Counted from the stretch's first letter, positions 1 through 9,004 are shown. The stretch is 64,000 nt of DNA from Deinococcus humi (GCF_014201875.1 NZ_JACHFL010000008.1:1-64000), one strand, 5' to 3'. Translations and numbers: made by a program. Notes: generated from the letters alone by a model not told the origin.

Positions 1-1
1 C

Positions 2-94
2 AGCAGCCTGGCGGTGATTCCAGTGCTGATCGTCTTCGCCATCTTCCAGAAACAGATCATCGAGGGCATCGTCCTCACCGGAATGAAAGGATGA
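2..94 (+). CDS. Sugar ABC transporter permease, C-terminal end (partial)
   Basis: Only the last 30 codons are present; the gene starts outside the window. The peptide ends in ...QKQIIEGIVLTGMKG, the usual C-terminus of MalG-type inner-membrane permeases of carbohydrate ABC importers (final membrane segment, then a GxxxGxxKG-like tail). Its TGA overlaps the ATG of the next gene (ATGA), so the importer, deacetylase and kinase are probably one operon. Family assignment is from this short tail only. Confidence 0.7.
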   Translation, partial: SSLAVIPVLIVFAIFQKQIIEGIVLTGMKG

Positions 95-936
95 GCTCCC
101 CTGCTGCCCTGCTCGCCGTTTTCGCCCATCCGGACGACGAGGCACTGCGCTGCGGCGGAACCCTGGCCCTGTACGCCGCTCGGGGAGCGCAGGTTCATCT
201 GATCTGCCTGACGCGCGGCGAGGCTGGTCGCAACACAGATCCTGAGCTGGGGGACATTGACATGCCCACCCAGCGTGAACAGGAACTCAGGAACGCCTGC
301 GCCGCACTGGGCATCCATCCACCGATTTTCCTCGATTACCATGACAGTGGGCGGGGTGACCGGCTGCGCCGCGACGATCCTCTGGCGACCATCAATGCTG
401 ACCCCGGACAGATGGAACGCCAGATTCTGGAGGTGATCGAGACCACCCGTCCCCAGATTATGGTGACTTTCGATCCACATGGCATCTATGGGCATCCAGA
501 CCACCTGACTGCCCACCGTGCCGCCACCGCCGCATATGCCAGCAGCGGCTTCCGGCAGGTGCGCGTTCAGCGGCTCTTCTATACCGTCCAGAGCCGCGAG
601 GAGATGCTGCGCCTCCAGAGCGGACGCTCTCTAGGCGTGCTAAAAGGATTGGATCCGGAAACCTACGCAGTCTGCGACAGCACCATTGCTGCTCGTATCG
701 ATATCCGCGTCCACGCGGCACGGAAACGGGCCGCGCTGTTCTCTCACCGCACTCAGACCGGCCCACTCAGCACTCTGGGCACCCTGAGCAACGAGCAACT
801 GTCCCCATTGATGGCCACCGAAACTTTCAGCCTGGGTGGAATTCGCTCACCCGTGCTCCAGTACCCCATGGACGATCTCTTCGCGGGCCTGGACGTCGAA
901 TTTAGTCCTCCCACCCTGCAGGAGCAGTCTGCGTGA
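91..936 (+). CDS. PIG-L / LmbE family N-acetylglucosaminyl deacetylase
   Basis: 281 aa, zinc-dependent de-N-acetylase family (PIG-L, LmbE, MshB, BshB). The N-terminal AHPDDE signature is at residues 12-17 and the third metal ligand motif HPDH at 135-138, so the metal site looks intact. No signal peptide; cytosolic. It overlaps the upstream sugar permease by 4 bases and the downstream PfkB kinase by 4 bases. This suggests that an N-acetylated sugar or glycoside taken up by the ABC importer is deacetylated here and then phosphorylated. The true substrate cannot be read from the sequence; a role in bacillithiol-type chemistry is an alternative but is less consistent with the neighbours. Confidence 0.85.
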   Translation: MSSPAALLAVFAHPDDEALRCGGTLALYAARGAQVHLICLTRGEAGRNTDPELGDIDMPTQREQELRNACAALGIHPPIFLDYHDSGRGDRLRRDDPLATINADPGQMERQILEVIETTRPQIMVTFDPHGIYGHPDHLTAHRAATAAYASSGFRQVRVQRLFYTVQSREEMLRLQSGRSLGVLKGLDPETYAVCDSTIAARIDIRVHAARKRAALFSHRTQTGPLSTLGTLSNEQLSPLMATETFSLGGIRSPVLQYPMDDLFAGLDVEFSPPTLQEQSA

Positions 937-1838
937 CGTCCCGCGACCTGACTATCCTGGGCAACGTCAACGTGGACCTGATCATCGGTCCCCTTGGCGA
1001 CTGGCCCGAACGGGGTACCGAGGCCCTGGTCAATGAGATGCAGTGGCGCGTCGGCGGAAATGCTGGAAACGCCGCCGTTGCAAGCATGGCACTCGGTACA
1101 GACTGTGCCGTGGTCAGCACCATTGGCCATGATCTGGCTGGAGAATGGCTGCAGCAACAGCTTGCTGCTGAACAGGTCACGTGGCTGCCCCACGCCGGGC
1201 CAACTTCGGTTACGGTTGCCGTGAATCACTCGGACGGCGAACGCACCTTTCTGACCCATCTGGGGCATCTGGCGACCCTGGAGTGGGAGGACCTGAGTCC
1301 TCACATTCCGGCCAGCAGATTCGCCCTGCTGGCCGGAGCTTTCCTTACCCCGGCCCTGCGCCGCCAGTATCCTGAAGTGTTGACGTATTTCGAGCACCGT
1401 GGAACGCAGGTGGCCCTCGACATGGGCTGGCCCGACGGGGGGTACACCATCCCACTGCGGCAGGAGGTCATGGGCTGGCTGCCGCAGACGCGTCACCTGC
1501 TGATCAACGACCTGGAGGCGCGCGCACTCACCCTTGAGACCGATCTGCAGCGCGCCGCCGCCTGCCTGGCCGCCCACCTGCATCCGGAGGGCACCGTGGT
1601 GATCAAGTGCGGGGCCGACGGTGTTCTGCTCCGGCATGCCGGGCAGGCCAATACACACGCAGCCCCAACGGTCAAGATCAGCGACACCGTGGGTGCAGGG
1701 GATATCTGGAACGCCGCTTACCTGCACGCCCTCAGCTGCGGAAGAGAAATCAAGGCTGCCACCGAGTTCGCCGTGCAGGTGGCCTCACTGGCGGTATCCA
1801 CCAATCCCAGGCGCTATCTCCCGACTCAATCCTTCTGA
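933..1838 (+). CDS. PfkB family carbohydrate kinase
   Basis: 301 aa ribokinase-like sugar kinase. The N-terminal glycine-rich sugar-binding segment (GGNAGNAA, 41-48) and the C-terminal anion-hole motif DTVGAGD (251-257, catalytic Asp257) are intact. It starts at GTG 933 inside the end of the deacetylase (GTGA overlap), implying translational coupling. Family members phosphorylate ribose, fructose, ketodeoxygluconate or nucleosides; the substrate here is unknown. As third gene of the importer-deacetylase-kinase operon it would supply the phosphorylated sugar. Confidence 0.85.
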   Translation: MTSRDLTILGNVNVDLIIGPLGDWPERGTEALVNEMQWRVGGNAGNAAVASMALGTDCAVVSTIGHDLAGEWLQQQLAAEQVTWLPHAGPTSVTVAVNHSDGERTFLTHLGHLATLEWEDLSPHIPASRFALLAGAFLTPALRRQYPEVLTYFEHRGTQVALDMGWPDGGYTIPLRQEVMGWLPQTRHLLINDLEARALTLETDLQRAAACLAAHLHPEGTVVIKCGADGVLLRHAGQANTHAAPTVKISDTVGAGDIWNAAYLHALSCGREIKAATEFAVQVASLAVSTNPRRYLPTQSF

Positions 1839-2057
1839 CAGACGCCGGGCTGCGGTGTTGCACACATCAATGGTGATGGAAACGAAAAGATCGCGCCAAG
1901 CGGGTGCTCTACTGAATGGGGTCACCCTGCCACCGTGTTCCCGAGCTGAATTTCTGATTACCATCGCAACCCTGGAAGCTGGTGAAGCTCTTCTGCAGCA
2001 GAGCTGGCGCTACCAGAAGCCTTACCTGGACTAGGTTTGCTACGCGTAATACACAGA

Positions 2058-2089
2058 AAGATCGCTCAGAGAATTCCCCGAGCGATCTT
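2058..2089 (+). terminator. Hairpin downstream of the kinase operon
   Basis: A perfect 10-bp stem (aagatcgctc / gagcgatctt) with a 12-nt loop lies 220 bases after the kinase stop. There is no clean T tract after it (ccatctta), so it is a hairpin terminator candidate only. The rest of 1839-2166 shows no convincing gene. Confidence 0.4.
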
Positions 2090-2166
2090 CCATCTTATCC
2101 CGATTCTTGCCTGTGCTGTACGGCGTTATTCAGCGGGCCCTAATCCCGCACTAAGCACAGATTCAA

Positions 2167-2829
2167 TTAGTGAAAGTCGCTCAGGGTGACGCTGGCATTG
2201 CCCAGGGTGAAGGAGAGGCGACAGCCAGCCAGGGCATCGTTATCGGCGCTGATCTGTGCGCTGGCGCTCGTGTCGTTCGGGCCCCCAGTGGTGAGGATGT
2301 TGATGGCCTTGTCGGTGGTGGCCTGGTCCGCATTGGCCACAACGATGTTGCTGGTGAGCTGATAGCTCGTGCCGGTGATGCCTGTTTGTGTTTTGGTGGC
2401 GTGAACGGTGAGCTTGGGTGAACTCTTCATGGTCACCGCACTGGCTTTGGCGGACGAGTCCCACAGGGCGATGCTGAAGGCGTCGATGGTGAGGTTAAAG
2501 GTGTCCGGAGCCAGGCAAGGTCCGGACACCGTGGCATCCGTGAAGCTCACTTTCACACTGGCCGCGTGAGGACGCATCCCGAAGGGGACGTCCGAGGGGT
2601 ACTCGAAATCAGGGAACGACTTGGGTGGCAGGGACGCGCTGGTGTCGTACTGGACAGTCCCAACGACAGTCTGAATCTTCAGAGCGCTGGAGCTGGTGAG
2701 AACCGCGCCGTTCATGTTGGCCAGATTATTGATGGTCTGTGGGGGAACGAAGGCGCCGACAACGCTGCCACAACCGGCCAGCAGGGGCAGGCCGAGCCAC
2801 AGCAGGGTGATTTTCTGGAACCGGATCAT
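2167..2829 (-). CDS. Hypothetical lipoprotein
   Basis: 220 aa. The N-terminus has a charged start, a hydrophobic stretch and lipobox LLAGC (Cys at residue 20), so it should be lipidated and held on the outer face of the membrane. After the lipobox the chain is Ser/Thr/Ala-rich with many short beta-type segments and a single pair of later cysteines. I recognise no domain. A good ribosome site (AGAGGAGA, 4-5 bases before ATG) supports the start. It is a single gene convergent with the operon on its left. Confidence 0.75.
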   Translation of the reverse strand: MIRFQKITLLWLGLPLLAGCGSVVGAFVPPQTINNLANMNGAVLTSSSALKIQTVVGTVQYDTSASLPPKSFPDFEYPSDVPFGMRPHAASVKVSFTDATVSGPCLAPDTFNLTIDAFSIALWDSSAKASAVTMKSSPKLTVHATKTQTGITGTSYQLTSNIVVANADQATTDKAINILTTGGPNDTSASAQISADNDALAGCRLSFTLGNASVTLSDFH

Positions 2830-3434
2830 ATTGTCTCCTCTGGCGGTCTTGTTAATGGCTCATGGAGCCCCAGGTGACCGGTGAATTAAAGGGGCAGGCC
2901 CACGAGTTTAGGCATTGCACGCCAACGCAAAAATCTGCTCTGACTTCGAGAAGCGTAAGGTCTCATTTCTGACAGCTATCTGACACGTGACGCTGATGGT
3001 CTTGAGCTATTTGGTCCTCGTCAATGTCGCCGTCCGGGAGGAAACGCGCAACTCGCCCATCAACCGGAGCAGCATGGGTTCAAGCGCAAGCGAATTAGGA
3101 AATCCAATTCACTGGGGTTAGCAGTCCTGAGTCATCGCCCGTTTCCACTGGCCTTCGGAGCTCACTTTAGCGGCGCTCCTACCACTTGATGGCCGTTTGA
3201 TCGTCCAACAAATTCCCGTCAAAGACTGGTTTAGCTTTCAGATCCCTCTGTCGCCTGCAAGAGTGTGGAGTGGAAGAGTGCTTCCCTCCCCTCGGGTGGA
3301 TTCACGGGCACCCAGCGTTAGTGCTGTGCCCGGCTGTAGCCTGGATGTCGCGTTGCAGGTTCCTTCCCCTAAAAATTGCGAAAGGGAAGATCTTCGCTTC
3401 CCCGTCCGGAATCGCCACGTAATACTGAGTCCTC
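2830..3434. other. 605-bp intergenic region
   Basis: No convincing gene. It separates two divergent genes and should hold both promoters. A -10-like TAATAC (3420-3425) lies 9 bases before the CheB start with no ribosome site between them. Confidence 0.4.
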
Positions 3435-4469
3435 ATGCCTCAACTGCCACTTGTCGTGGTGGGAGCCTCTGCGGGTGGCATTCCGGTGCTCAAGACGCTG
3501 TTGAGTCGACTGCCCCGCGATTTCCCAGCCGCCGTCCTCATCGTCCTTCACGTCGCGCGTGACTTTCCCAGCCTGCTTCCTGACATCCTCGACGGAGTCG
3601 GTCCACTCCCCGTCCGTCATCCCCTGGACGGAGAGTCCATGCAGCCGGGTCAGGTCTATGTCGCTCCACCAGATCACCACCTGATCGTGGAGGATGACCA
3701 TGTCGCCTTAACCAAAGGCCCCAAGGAGAATCACGCACGTCCCTCCATCAACGCGCTCTTCCGTTCTGCGGCCTACCTGTATGGCCCGTCAGTCATTGGG
3801 GTGGTGCTGTCAGGCATGCTGGACGACGGCGTCTCTGGCCTGTATGCCATCAAGCGTCGTGGCGGACAGGCAGTGGTTCAGTCGCCCCAGGACGCTGAAT
3901 TCAATGCCATGCCCCTGAACGCCCTCCAAGAGGTAGAGGTGGACTACGTCGTCGCCGCGCAGGATATGGCTCCCCTGCTCACGGCACTGGTGCGCGAGAT
4001 GCCCGGAGGACAGAACAGGATGGATGAGCGAGAGAACCAGCGGTTGGAGATCGAAGTGGGCATCGCCCGGGGCGAGAACGCACTTCAGCTTGGCGTCACA
4101 GAGCTCGGGGCACCGTCGCTGCTGACCTGCCCGGAGTGCCACGGTGCATTGGTGCAGTTCAAGGAGGCCGGAATATTGCGCTTCAGGTGCCACACCGGAC
4201 ACGGCTACAGCGGGAGCAGCCTGCTGTCGGAGATCACGCTGGAGCTGGAGAACAAGGCGTATGAGACACTGCGGGTGCTGGAGGAAAGCCTGATCCTGAT
4301 GAAGCGCCTGGGCGAACTGTGCGAACAGCGCGGGGATCTAGTGGGCGCCGAAGCGTTCTACAACAAGATTCGGAAAGTTGGAGAGCGCACGGCAACGATC
4401 CAGGCGCTGGCCCAGGGCACCGAACGTTTAAGCGGACAGCAGGTGGAGATGCGAGCTTCGGACGACTAG
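3435..4469 (+). CDS. CheB-type protein-glutamate methylesterase without receiver domain
   Basis: 344 aa. Residues 1-195 are a CheB methylesterase domain with the catalytic triad visible: Ser12 in GASAGG, His39, and Asp131 in GMLDDG. The usual N-terminal response-regulator domain is absent. Residues 235-344 hold CPECHG and CHTGHGY (possible Cys/His metal site) and a long helical region. CheB hydrolyses methyl-glutamates or glutamines on chemoreceptors, but no CheA, CheR or receptor gene is nearby, so a non-chemotactic signalling role is possible. Short orphan CheB proteins with this Cys/His tail occur in other bacteria (from memory). Start: ATG 9 bases after TAATAC, no clear Shine-Dalgarno, possibly near-leaderless. 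Confidence 0.85.
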   Translation: MPQLPLVVVGASAGGIPVLKTLLSRLPRDFPAAVLIVLHVARDFPSLLPDILDGVGPLPVRHPLDGESMQPGQVYVAPPDHHLIVEDDHVALTKGPKENHARPSINALFRSAAYLYGPSVIGVVLSGMLDDGVSGLYAIKRRGGQAVVQSPQDAEFNAMPLNALQEVEVDYVVAAQDMAPLLTALVREMPGGQNRMDERENQRLEIEVGIARGENALQLGVTELGAPSLLTCPECHGALVQFKEAGILRFRCHTGHGYSGSSLLSEITLELENKAYETLRVLEESLILMKRLGELCEQRGDLVGAEAFYNKIRKVGERTATIQALAQGTERLSGQQVEMRASDD

Positions 4470-4626
4470 AGGCCGTGCAAGAGTCTGTAGGGTTCCCAAG
4501 TAAGAGGGGTTAGACGAGCCTACACACGGGTCAGTCATTGGACAGCAGTTTCCCCATTGGAGCGGCTTGCCCCTTTATCAGCTTTTGGAGCCTCAACATA
4601 GCGTCAGGGCATACGGAGGACGGCGA

Positions 4627-5196
4627 TCATCCTGGAACTGGTGTGCCCTGGTGTAGAGCGGCAGTATCGGGCGCGTAGGTTAGCAGGAGGATGCCTGAGC
4701 CTAGCTCCCGTGTCGAGACGAGAGTCATCGGAAGCCTATCTCCGCCGGAGAACAGGCGCTTGCCACTTCCAAGAACGAGTGGGAACACCATCAGGCGCAG
4801 TTCGTCCACGAGCTCGTGCCGCAGGAGCGTCTGGACGAAGGTGCCGCTACCGTAAACTAGGAGGGGCCCACCCTCCTGCCCCTTCAGCGCTTCCACCGCC
4901 GTCACCACATCACCTTCGAGCGCCGTGGCGTTCCATTCGAGGGACGTGAGGGTGGTGGTGGCGACGAACTTGGGCAAACTGTTCATCCGTTCGCCGAACT
5001 CCCCGGTACCCGAGGCAGTCGGCCAGTACCGGGCGAAGCCCTCGTAGGTCACCCGACCCAGCAGCAGGGCGCCGCTCTCGAAGAGCTCGTCGCGCTTGAA
5101 CGAGCCATCGTTGGCGTTGTAGCCCGCGCGCCAGGGAGTAGCTTCTTCGTAGACCCCGTCGAGGGTCAGGAATTCGGTCACGATGATCTTGCGCAT
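4627..5196 (-). CDS. RibD C-terminal / dihydrofolate reductase-like protein
   Basis: 189 aa. It begins MRKIIVTEFLTLDGV, the hallmark of small stand-alone RibD_C/DHFR-like proteins (YwjB/YyaP type). It continues with LLGRVTYEGFARYWP and a C-terminal GxGKRLF-like segment (VLGSGKRLFSGG), the NADPH-binding part of the fold. The open frame extends about 96 codons upstream, but the start at 5196 is chosen because AAAGGAG lies 7 bases before that ATG and the fold begins there. Substrate unknown; not essential-type FolA. Located next to decayed genes. Confidence 0.8.
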   Translation of the reverse strand: MRKIIVTEFLTLDGVYEEATPWRAGYNANDGSFKRDELFESGALLLGRVTYEGFARYWPTASGTGEFGERMNSLPKFVATTTLTSLEWNATALEGDVVTAVEALKGQEGGPLLVYGSGTFVQTLLRHELVDELRLMVFPLVLGSGKRLFSGGDRLPMTLVSTRELGSGILLLTYAPDTAALHQGTPVPG

Positions 5197-5272
5197 GCTT
5201 GCTCCTTTCACTCCCCATCGCCTCACCACTATCGACAGCCTCATCATGAGCGCTGGGACATAAAAGACGCTG

Positions 5273-6006
5273 TTATCCAGAATTCCTAATTGGCCCCTGG
5301 CAACAACTCGCGCCCAGTGGAGTGACGCTCTGGTATTCATCATGCCGTTTGATCTTTGTGAACATGTTGCCCTGGGGCCAGCCAGTCGGCACGTCCCGCC
5401 ACGCTTCCTGCCAGCCGTAGGGTGGGAGATCAAGGTGACCTGCGATGCTCGACAGGGATGCAATGCCGCATCCACGCGTTTCATAGGTCAGATAGGGGAC
5501 GCCGTTGACCTATAGATAGACGCTGAAGCCAGAAACCTCACCACCTTCCGAATCTGTCCAGCCCCAGTCCTAGTTGTACGTCGTATCATGAGTGGACACC
5601 CACGGGACAGTCCAGCCCATACGCGTGGAGTAGGCCTGAAGTTTCTCAATAGGCGCGCGGGAGATACGCACGAAGCTGATGTCATCGGGTCTGAGGTGTG
5701 CCAGATGGAGAATGGCATTGTCGGCGGCGTCCGAGCAACATGGGCAGCCCTGATCCCAGGCCGGACTGAACATGAAGTGGTGCACGATCAGTTGCGAGCG
5801 CCCGGCAAACAGGTCAATGAGCTTTACAGGGCCGCTATCGCCCATGAACGTGTCATTTTCGACCGGTGTCATCGGCAGGCGCCGACGTTCGGCAGCCACC
5901 ACGCCACGCAAGCGCGTTGCAATTTTTTCCATAGGCAGAAGTGCCTTGCCTGGGTCCACGCGGCTCGGTCGACGATCGTCGACCGAGCCGCGTTGGTCTT
6001 GATCAT
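5273..6006 (-). pseudogene. DUF899 (thioredoxin-like) family gene, broken
   Basis: Conceptual translation from ATG 6006 (TGGAGA ribosome site before it) gives an N-terminus with IVDRAAWTQA. After a frameshift near 5940 it continues LLPMEKIATRLRG, LIDLFAGRSQLIVHHFMF and GCPCCSDAADN, all typical of DUF899 proteins. Two in-frame TAG codons interrupt it, after TTYN (near 5570) and after FSVYL (near 5510). The C-terminal part (VPYLTYETRG, LPPYGWQEAW, RHDEY) still matches the family to a TAA at 5273. Total reconstructed length, about 244 codons, fits the family. One frameshift plus two stops make this a pseudogene. A 36-bp palindrome lies within codons 5-17. Confidence 0.8.
5958..5993. repeat. 36-bp perfect palindrome, no spacer
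   Basis: The left half acgcggctcggtcgacga is followed directly by its exact reverse complement; the centre lies between 5975 and 5976. It falls inside the 5' end of the broken DUF899 gene. It could be a regulator site, a scar of fold-back replication, or part of the event that shifted the frame. Confidence 0.9.
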
Positions 6007-6423
6007 GGATGTTCTCCAGCTGTCAACAGTGAAATCAGTCGGAGACCTTCGTCCATAGCAGTTTCGTTGCCCTTTGTCGGGGCGCCTGATGGGGTGGAGA
6101 TCGGGCGCAGCCTCTCGCCAGGGCATGCTCCGGCAGCACTCCAATCGCGAGGCGCTGGTGGGCCAACCGTTGCTGGCGTGGGTGATCCCCGCATGCACTT
6201 TGGGACGGACGATCGAGAATGGCCCACAGTATAAACTGGGACGCGGTGGGACATATGGTCCCAGCGCGGCGTCGCAGAAGGAGCATCGGCAGCGGGTGTC
6301 TCATTCTTCGGGGTACACTCCTTTCCGAGCTCTGTACATCTATGTGGACGCCGTACACATTACTATGCTGTCGGCAGAATATAAAGAGGCGATATCCCTG
6401 TATCGTAATTTCACTCCAATACG
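6007..6423. other. 417-bp region without a recognisable gene
   Basis: Intergenic region between two divergent pseudogenes. No coding pattern I can support in either strand; near 6380 it is locally A+T-rich. Confidence 0.4.
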
Positions 6424-7042
6424 ATGAACCCTAGACCTATCGCCATGGTGACCTGCGCAATGCACTGGTCGGCGTTGGCCTGGATCTGGTGCGCGGTGGC
6501 GGGCTGGACGCCCTGAGTCTGCGGGAGGTGACACGGCGGGCTGGGGTGGCGCCAAACGCGGCGTACCGGCACTTCGAAGACCGGGCTGCGCTACTGGCCA
6601 CCGTCTGTGCGGCTGCCCAGGCGGAGGTAGCCCTCAACATTGAGGCGCAACTGGCGCAGCTAGAGGTCACTGCGGATCAGTCGCCCATGCCTGAGCCCGC
6701 TTCAGGGCAGTCGGTCTGGGTTACCTACCTTGTGCCCAGACTGAACCCGGCGTGTTTCGCGTCGCATTTAGCCTGTCTGGCAACCCGGACGGGGCCTTGA
6801 GTCAAGCCAGACGAGGCGCCAGCGCCCTGACCCCCTTTCAACTTCTTGGCCAGACACTTGATGAACTGGTCAGTTCAGGAGTGTTGCCCGAAAAGCGCCG
6901 GCCTCCTGCGGAATCCCTGGCGTAGTCGGCGGTGCATGGCCTGGCGACCTTGTTGATTGATGGCCCGTCGCGCGCTATGTCTCACAAGGCGGTGCGCGCT
7001 CTGGAGCTTCAATTGATTCGGATGATCGAACGTGGCCTCTAA
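6424..7042 (+). pseudogene. TetR/AcrR family regulator, broken
   Basis: The DNA-binding helix-turn-helix is readable: YRHGDLRNALVGVG, LSLREVTRRAGV, NAAYRHFEDR. To reach it from ATG 6424 a one-base shift is needed, and a TAG lies just upstream in the HTH frame. A second shift near 6715 is needed to enter the C-terminal WHG-type domain (EPGVFRVAF ... SAVHGLATLLIDGP). There a TAG replaces the expected Trp before SAVHG. The reconstructed protein ends at TAA 7042 with ELQLIRMIERGL. Length about 205 codons is normal for the family. At least two shifts and one stop, so it should be non-functional. Confidence 0.8.
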
Positions 7043-7297
7043 ATAGGGCGTGTAAATGCTCTCACGTTTCGTTACCACCCTACGCTCAGTAGCGTTGCTA
7101 ACTTCCGGCCCGGCAACCCGGTCGGAGTTCAGCCATCGAATGGTTGCCGTCAGTTACCCAGTGTGGGCTGAATGGCGACTACGCCGCCAGGTAACAGTGG
7201 AGAAGGCATATTGTCGAACTGACCATGTCCTTCGTGCGTCCCTACTTGCTCGGCGCACTATGGTTATGAACAGAGTTTCACTTTCAGGGAGGAAGCG

Positions 7298-8002
7298 ATG
7301 AGCCAGACCGCCATGAAGCGTCTCTATCTGATGCAGGTTGGGTCCATGCCGGACTACCAGATTCCGATTGTTTGCGCCCTGATACAGACCGATGACGGCA
7401 GAAATATCCTGATTGACAGCGGCCTCCCGGAGACCCTGCCAGAAGAAGCATCAGAGTTCGAGAATGGCAGGGACGTGCTCGAACAGTTGGCAAGCATTGG
7501 CCTACACTCGGAGGATATCCATACCGTCATTTCGACGCATTACGACATTGACCACGCCGGGCGACACGGAGCTTTTACCAGGGCGCAATATGTCGTTCAG
7601 CGGGAGCATCACATAGACGCGGCAACCAACCCACGCTTCGCGGCCACCCGCCCCCAATGGGATCAACCCATCGAGCGCATTCGGCTGGTGAACGGAGATA
7701 CGGAACTGCTGTCCGGACTGGAATTGATCGAGACGAGCGGGCATGTACCGGGACATCAATCGGTGCTGCTGCGGCTGCCCGAAACGGGGACGATCTTATT
7801 GACAGTAGATGCTGTCCCCTTCGGCGAGGGGTTCACCCGCGAACACCAGGGTGACGGGCGTAATCCGGAAGCCGAAGCAATGCGCGTCAGCACCAACAAA
7901 CTGCTTGATCTGGTGGAACACGAGCAGATCGCGATGGTGATCTTTGGGCATGACCAGGCACAGTGGGAAGGGCTGAAAAAGCTGCCGGAGTTCTATGCGT
8001 AA
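7298..8002 (+). CDS. MBL-fold metallo-hydrolase, N-acyl homoserine lactonase-like
   Basis: 234 aa metallo-beta-lactamase fold. The metal motif is HYDIDH at residues 81-86, an HxDxDH variant: Asp83 replaces the His found in the classic HxHxDH of AiiA-type lactonases. The other ligands are present: His149 (SGHVPGH), Asp171 (TVDAVP) and His218 (FGHDQ). No signal peptide. A strong ribosome site (GGGAGGAAG) precedes ATG 7298. The overall pattern resembles the lactonase-like branch of the superfamily, but the substrate cannot be inferred with the altered ligand. Single gene followed by a hairpin. Confidence 0.8.
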   Translation: MSQTAMKRLYLMQVGSMPDYQIPIVCALIQTDDGRNILIDSGLPETLPEEASEFENGRDVLEQLASIGLHSEDIHTVISTHYDIDHAGRHGAFTRAQYVVQREHHIDAATNPRFAATRPQWDQPIERIRLVNGDTELLSGLELIETSGHVPGHQSVLLRLPETGTILLTVDAVPFGEGFTREHQGDGRNPEAEAMRVSTNKLLDLVEHEQIAMVIFGHDQAQWEGLKKLPEFYA

Positions 8003-8064
8003 GGAGGAGAGCAAGCTTTTCTGCCAGCGTCTTTCTATTCAGAGTTGGTATAGAGCCATGAGAA

Positions 8065-8103
8065 AGGGGGCGATGACGAGAAGCCCTGTGAGCCCTCTTT
8101 TTT
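8065..8103 (+). terminator. Terminator after the MBL-fold gene
   Basis: A 7-bp stem (agggggc / gccctct, one G-T pair) with a 20-nt loop runs into six T residues, 60 bases after the stop codon. Confidence 0.45.
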
Positions 8104-8385
8104 GTTTCTGGAAAGCATAGTTCGCAAGCTTTGCCAACGGTTTCACAGAACTCTGTCAGCCTTTGCGCGCTCCAAATTGGTTTGCGCGCTTTCATTTCAA
8201 TTAAGCTTATTACCATTACATTAGTGTGCTCAACAAATCGTCAGTGATATTGCACAGCATTTGAGGCTCTGGAAATATTGCGGTGGCAAGGATCTCCCGC
8301 ACAATGGTAGGGCGCTCACCTCGTTGAGATCAAAGAAAAGACGCCCTGCAGGACGGACATCAGAATCTACACAAGTGATGGACAG

Positions 8386-8568
8386 CTATAGATCAGCGCC
8401 AAGCGCACGGAGCAAGTCATCCATATCCACTGTAGTAGAACGCCGTTGGAGCTCACGGCGTCTTGGAGGAAGTGATCTCTCCGCCACCAGCGGAACAGCC
8501 ACTGGCACAGCAGGGACCGTGGGGGGCCGGGGCGTAAGCACCTTCCAGACTGACCAGTTAAGCAACAT
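8386..8568 (-). CDS. Possible small protein of unknown function
   Basis: 60 aa with a Pro/Val-rich first half and an amphipathic C-terminus (VDMDDLLRALGADL). An AT-rich -10-like TAAAAC lies just before ATG 8568, as in leaderless genes. No homology recognised. It lies in a 650-bp stretch (8104-8655) where I see nothing else, next to an integrase relic, so it may be a remnant of the neighbouring element. Confidence 0.25.
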   Translation of the reverse strand: MLLNWSVWKVLTPRPPTVPAVPVAVPLVAERSLPPRRRELQRRSTTVDMDDLLRALGADL

Positions 8569-8655
8569 GTTTTAGTGTGATCTTTTCCACAACCAATTAC
8601 AACTGTCGTTCTTCCAATTCGCCACCTTACGATCTGATGATGCGGCGGTCCTGAC

Positions 8656-8886
8656 CTGTTCTCCCTGACTGGAAGGGCCATTCCGATGAATAGGATGCGT
8701 TTGTCGATCTATGGGTGGCGGGTGTCAGACCAACGCCTCGCTGGCCATGCATAACGGTATTCCGGTGGAAGAGGTCAGCAAACGATTGCGGCATGCTTCC
8801 TCTGCTTCACCCTGAACCAATACCGGACTGTGTTCACAGTAAGCGGGAGAAGTGGGCCTTGAATCTGAGTCGATTGATCGGGGCGG
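8656..8886 (+). pseudogene. Tyrosine recombinase (integrase) C-terminal relic 1
   Basis: Reading across frames gives successive pieces of a phage integrase catalytic domain: LFSLTGRAIPMNR, then QTNASLAMHNGIPVEEVSKR with LRHASSA (the region after the HxLRHTHAS box), then FTLNQYRTVFT, which carries the position of the nucleophilic Tyr, then REKWALNLSRLIGA. At least three frameshifts separate them. The relic ends 74 bases from a tRNA-Val 3' fragment, the normal place for an integrase gene next to its attachment site. No intact frame remains. Confidence 0.75.
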
Positions 8887-8959
8887 ATTGGGCAGTTACG
8901 GATACGACACTTTAGACCCTCTGGTCAAAGTGGAAAAACGCGATGGACGGGTCTTTTGT

Positions 8960-9004
8960 TGGTGGGTGATATAGGATTTGAACCTACGCCCACTCGCTTG
9001 TAAG
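8960..9004 (-). other. tRNA-Val 3' fragment (att-like site 1)
   Basis: On the minus strand this reads anticodon-loop CTTACAA, stem GCGAG, variable loop, T-arm GTAGG-TTCAAAT-CCTAT, acceptor strand and CCA. The 5' half of a tRNA is missing. It differs at only 3 of 45 positions from the copy at 22346-22391. A tRNA 3' end next to an integrase relic is the classic footprint of site-specific integration. Confidence 0.8.

Noticed and set aside
5197..5484. N-terminal extension of the RibD/DHFR-like protein
   Set aside because: This stretch is the DUF899 pseudogene in another frame; a good ribosome site and the fold start at 5196.
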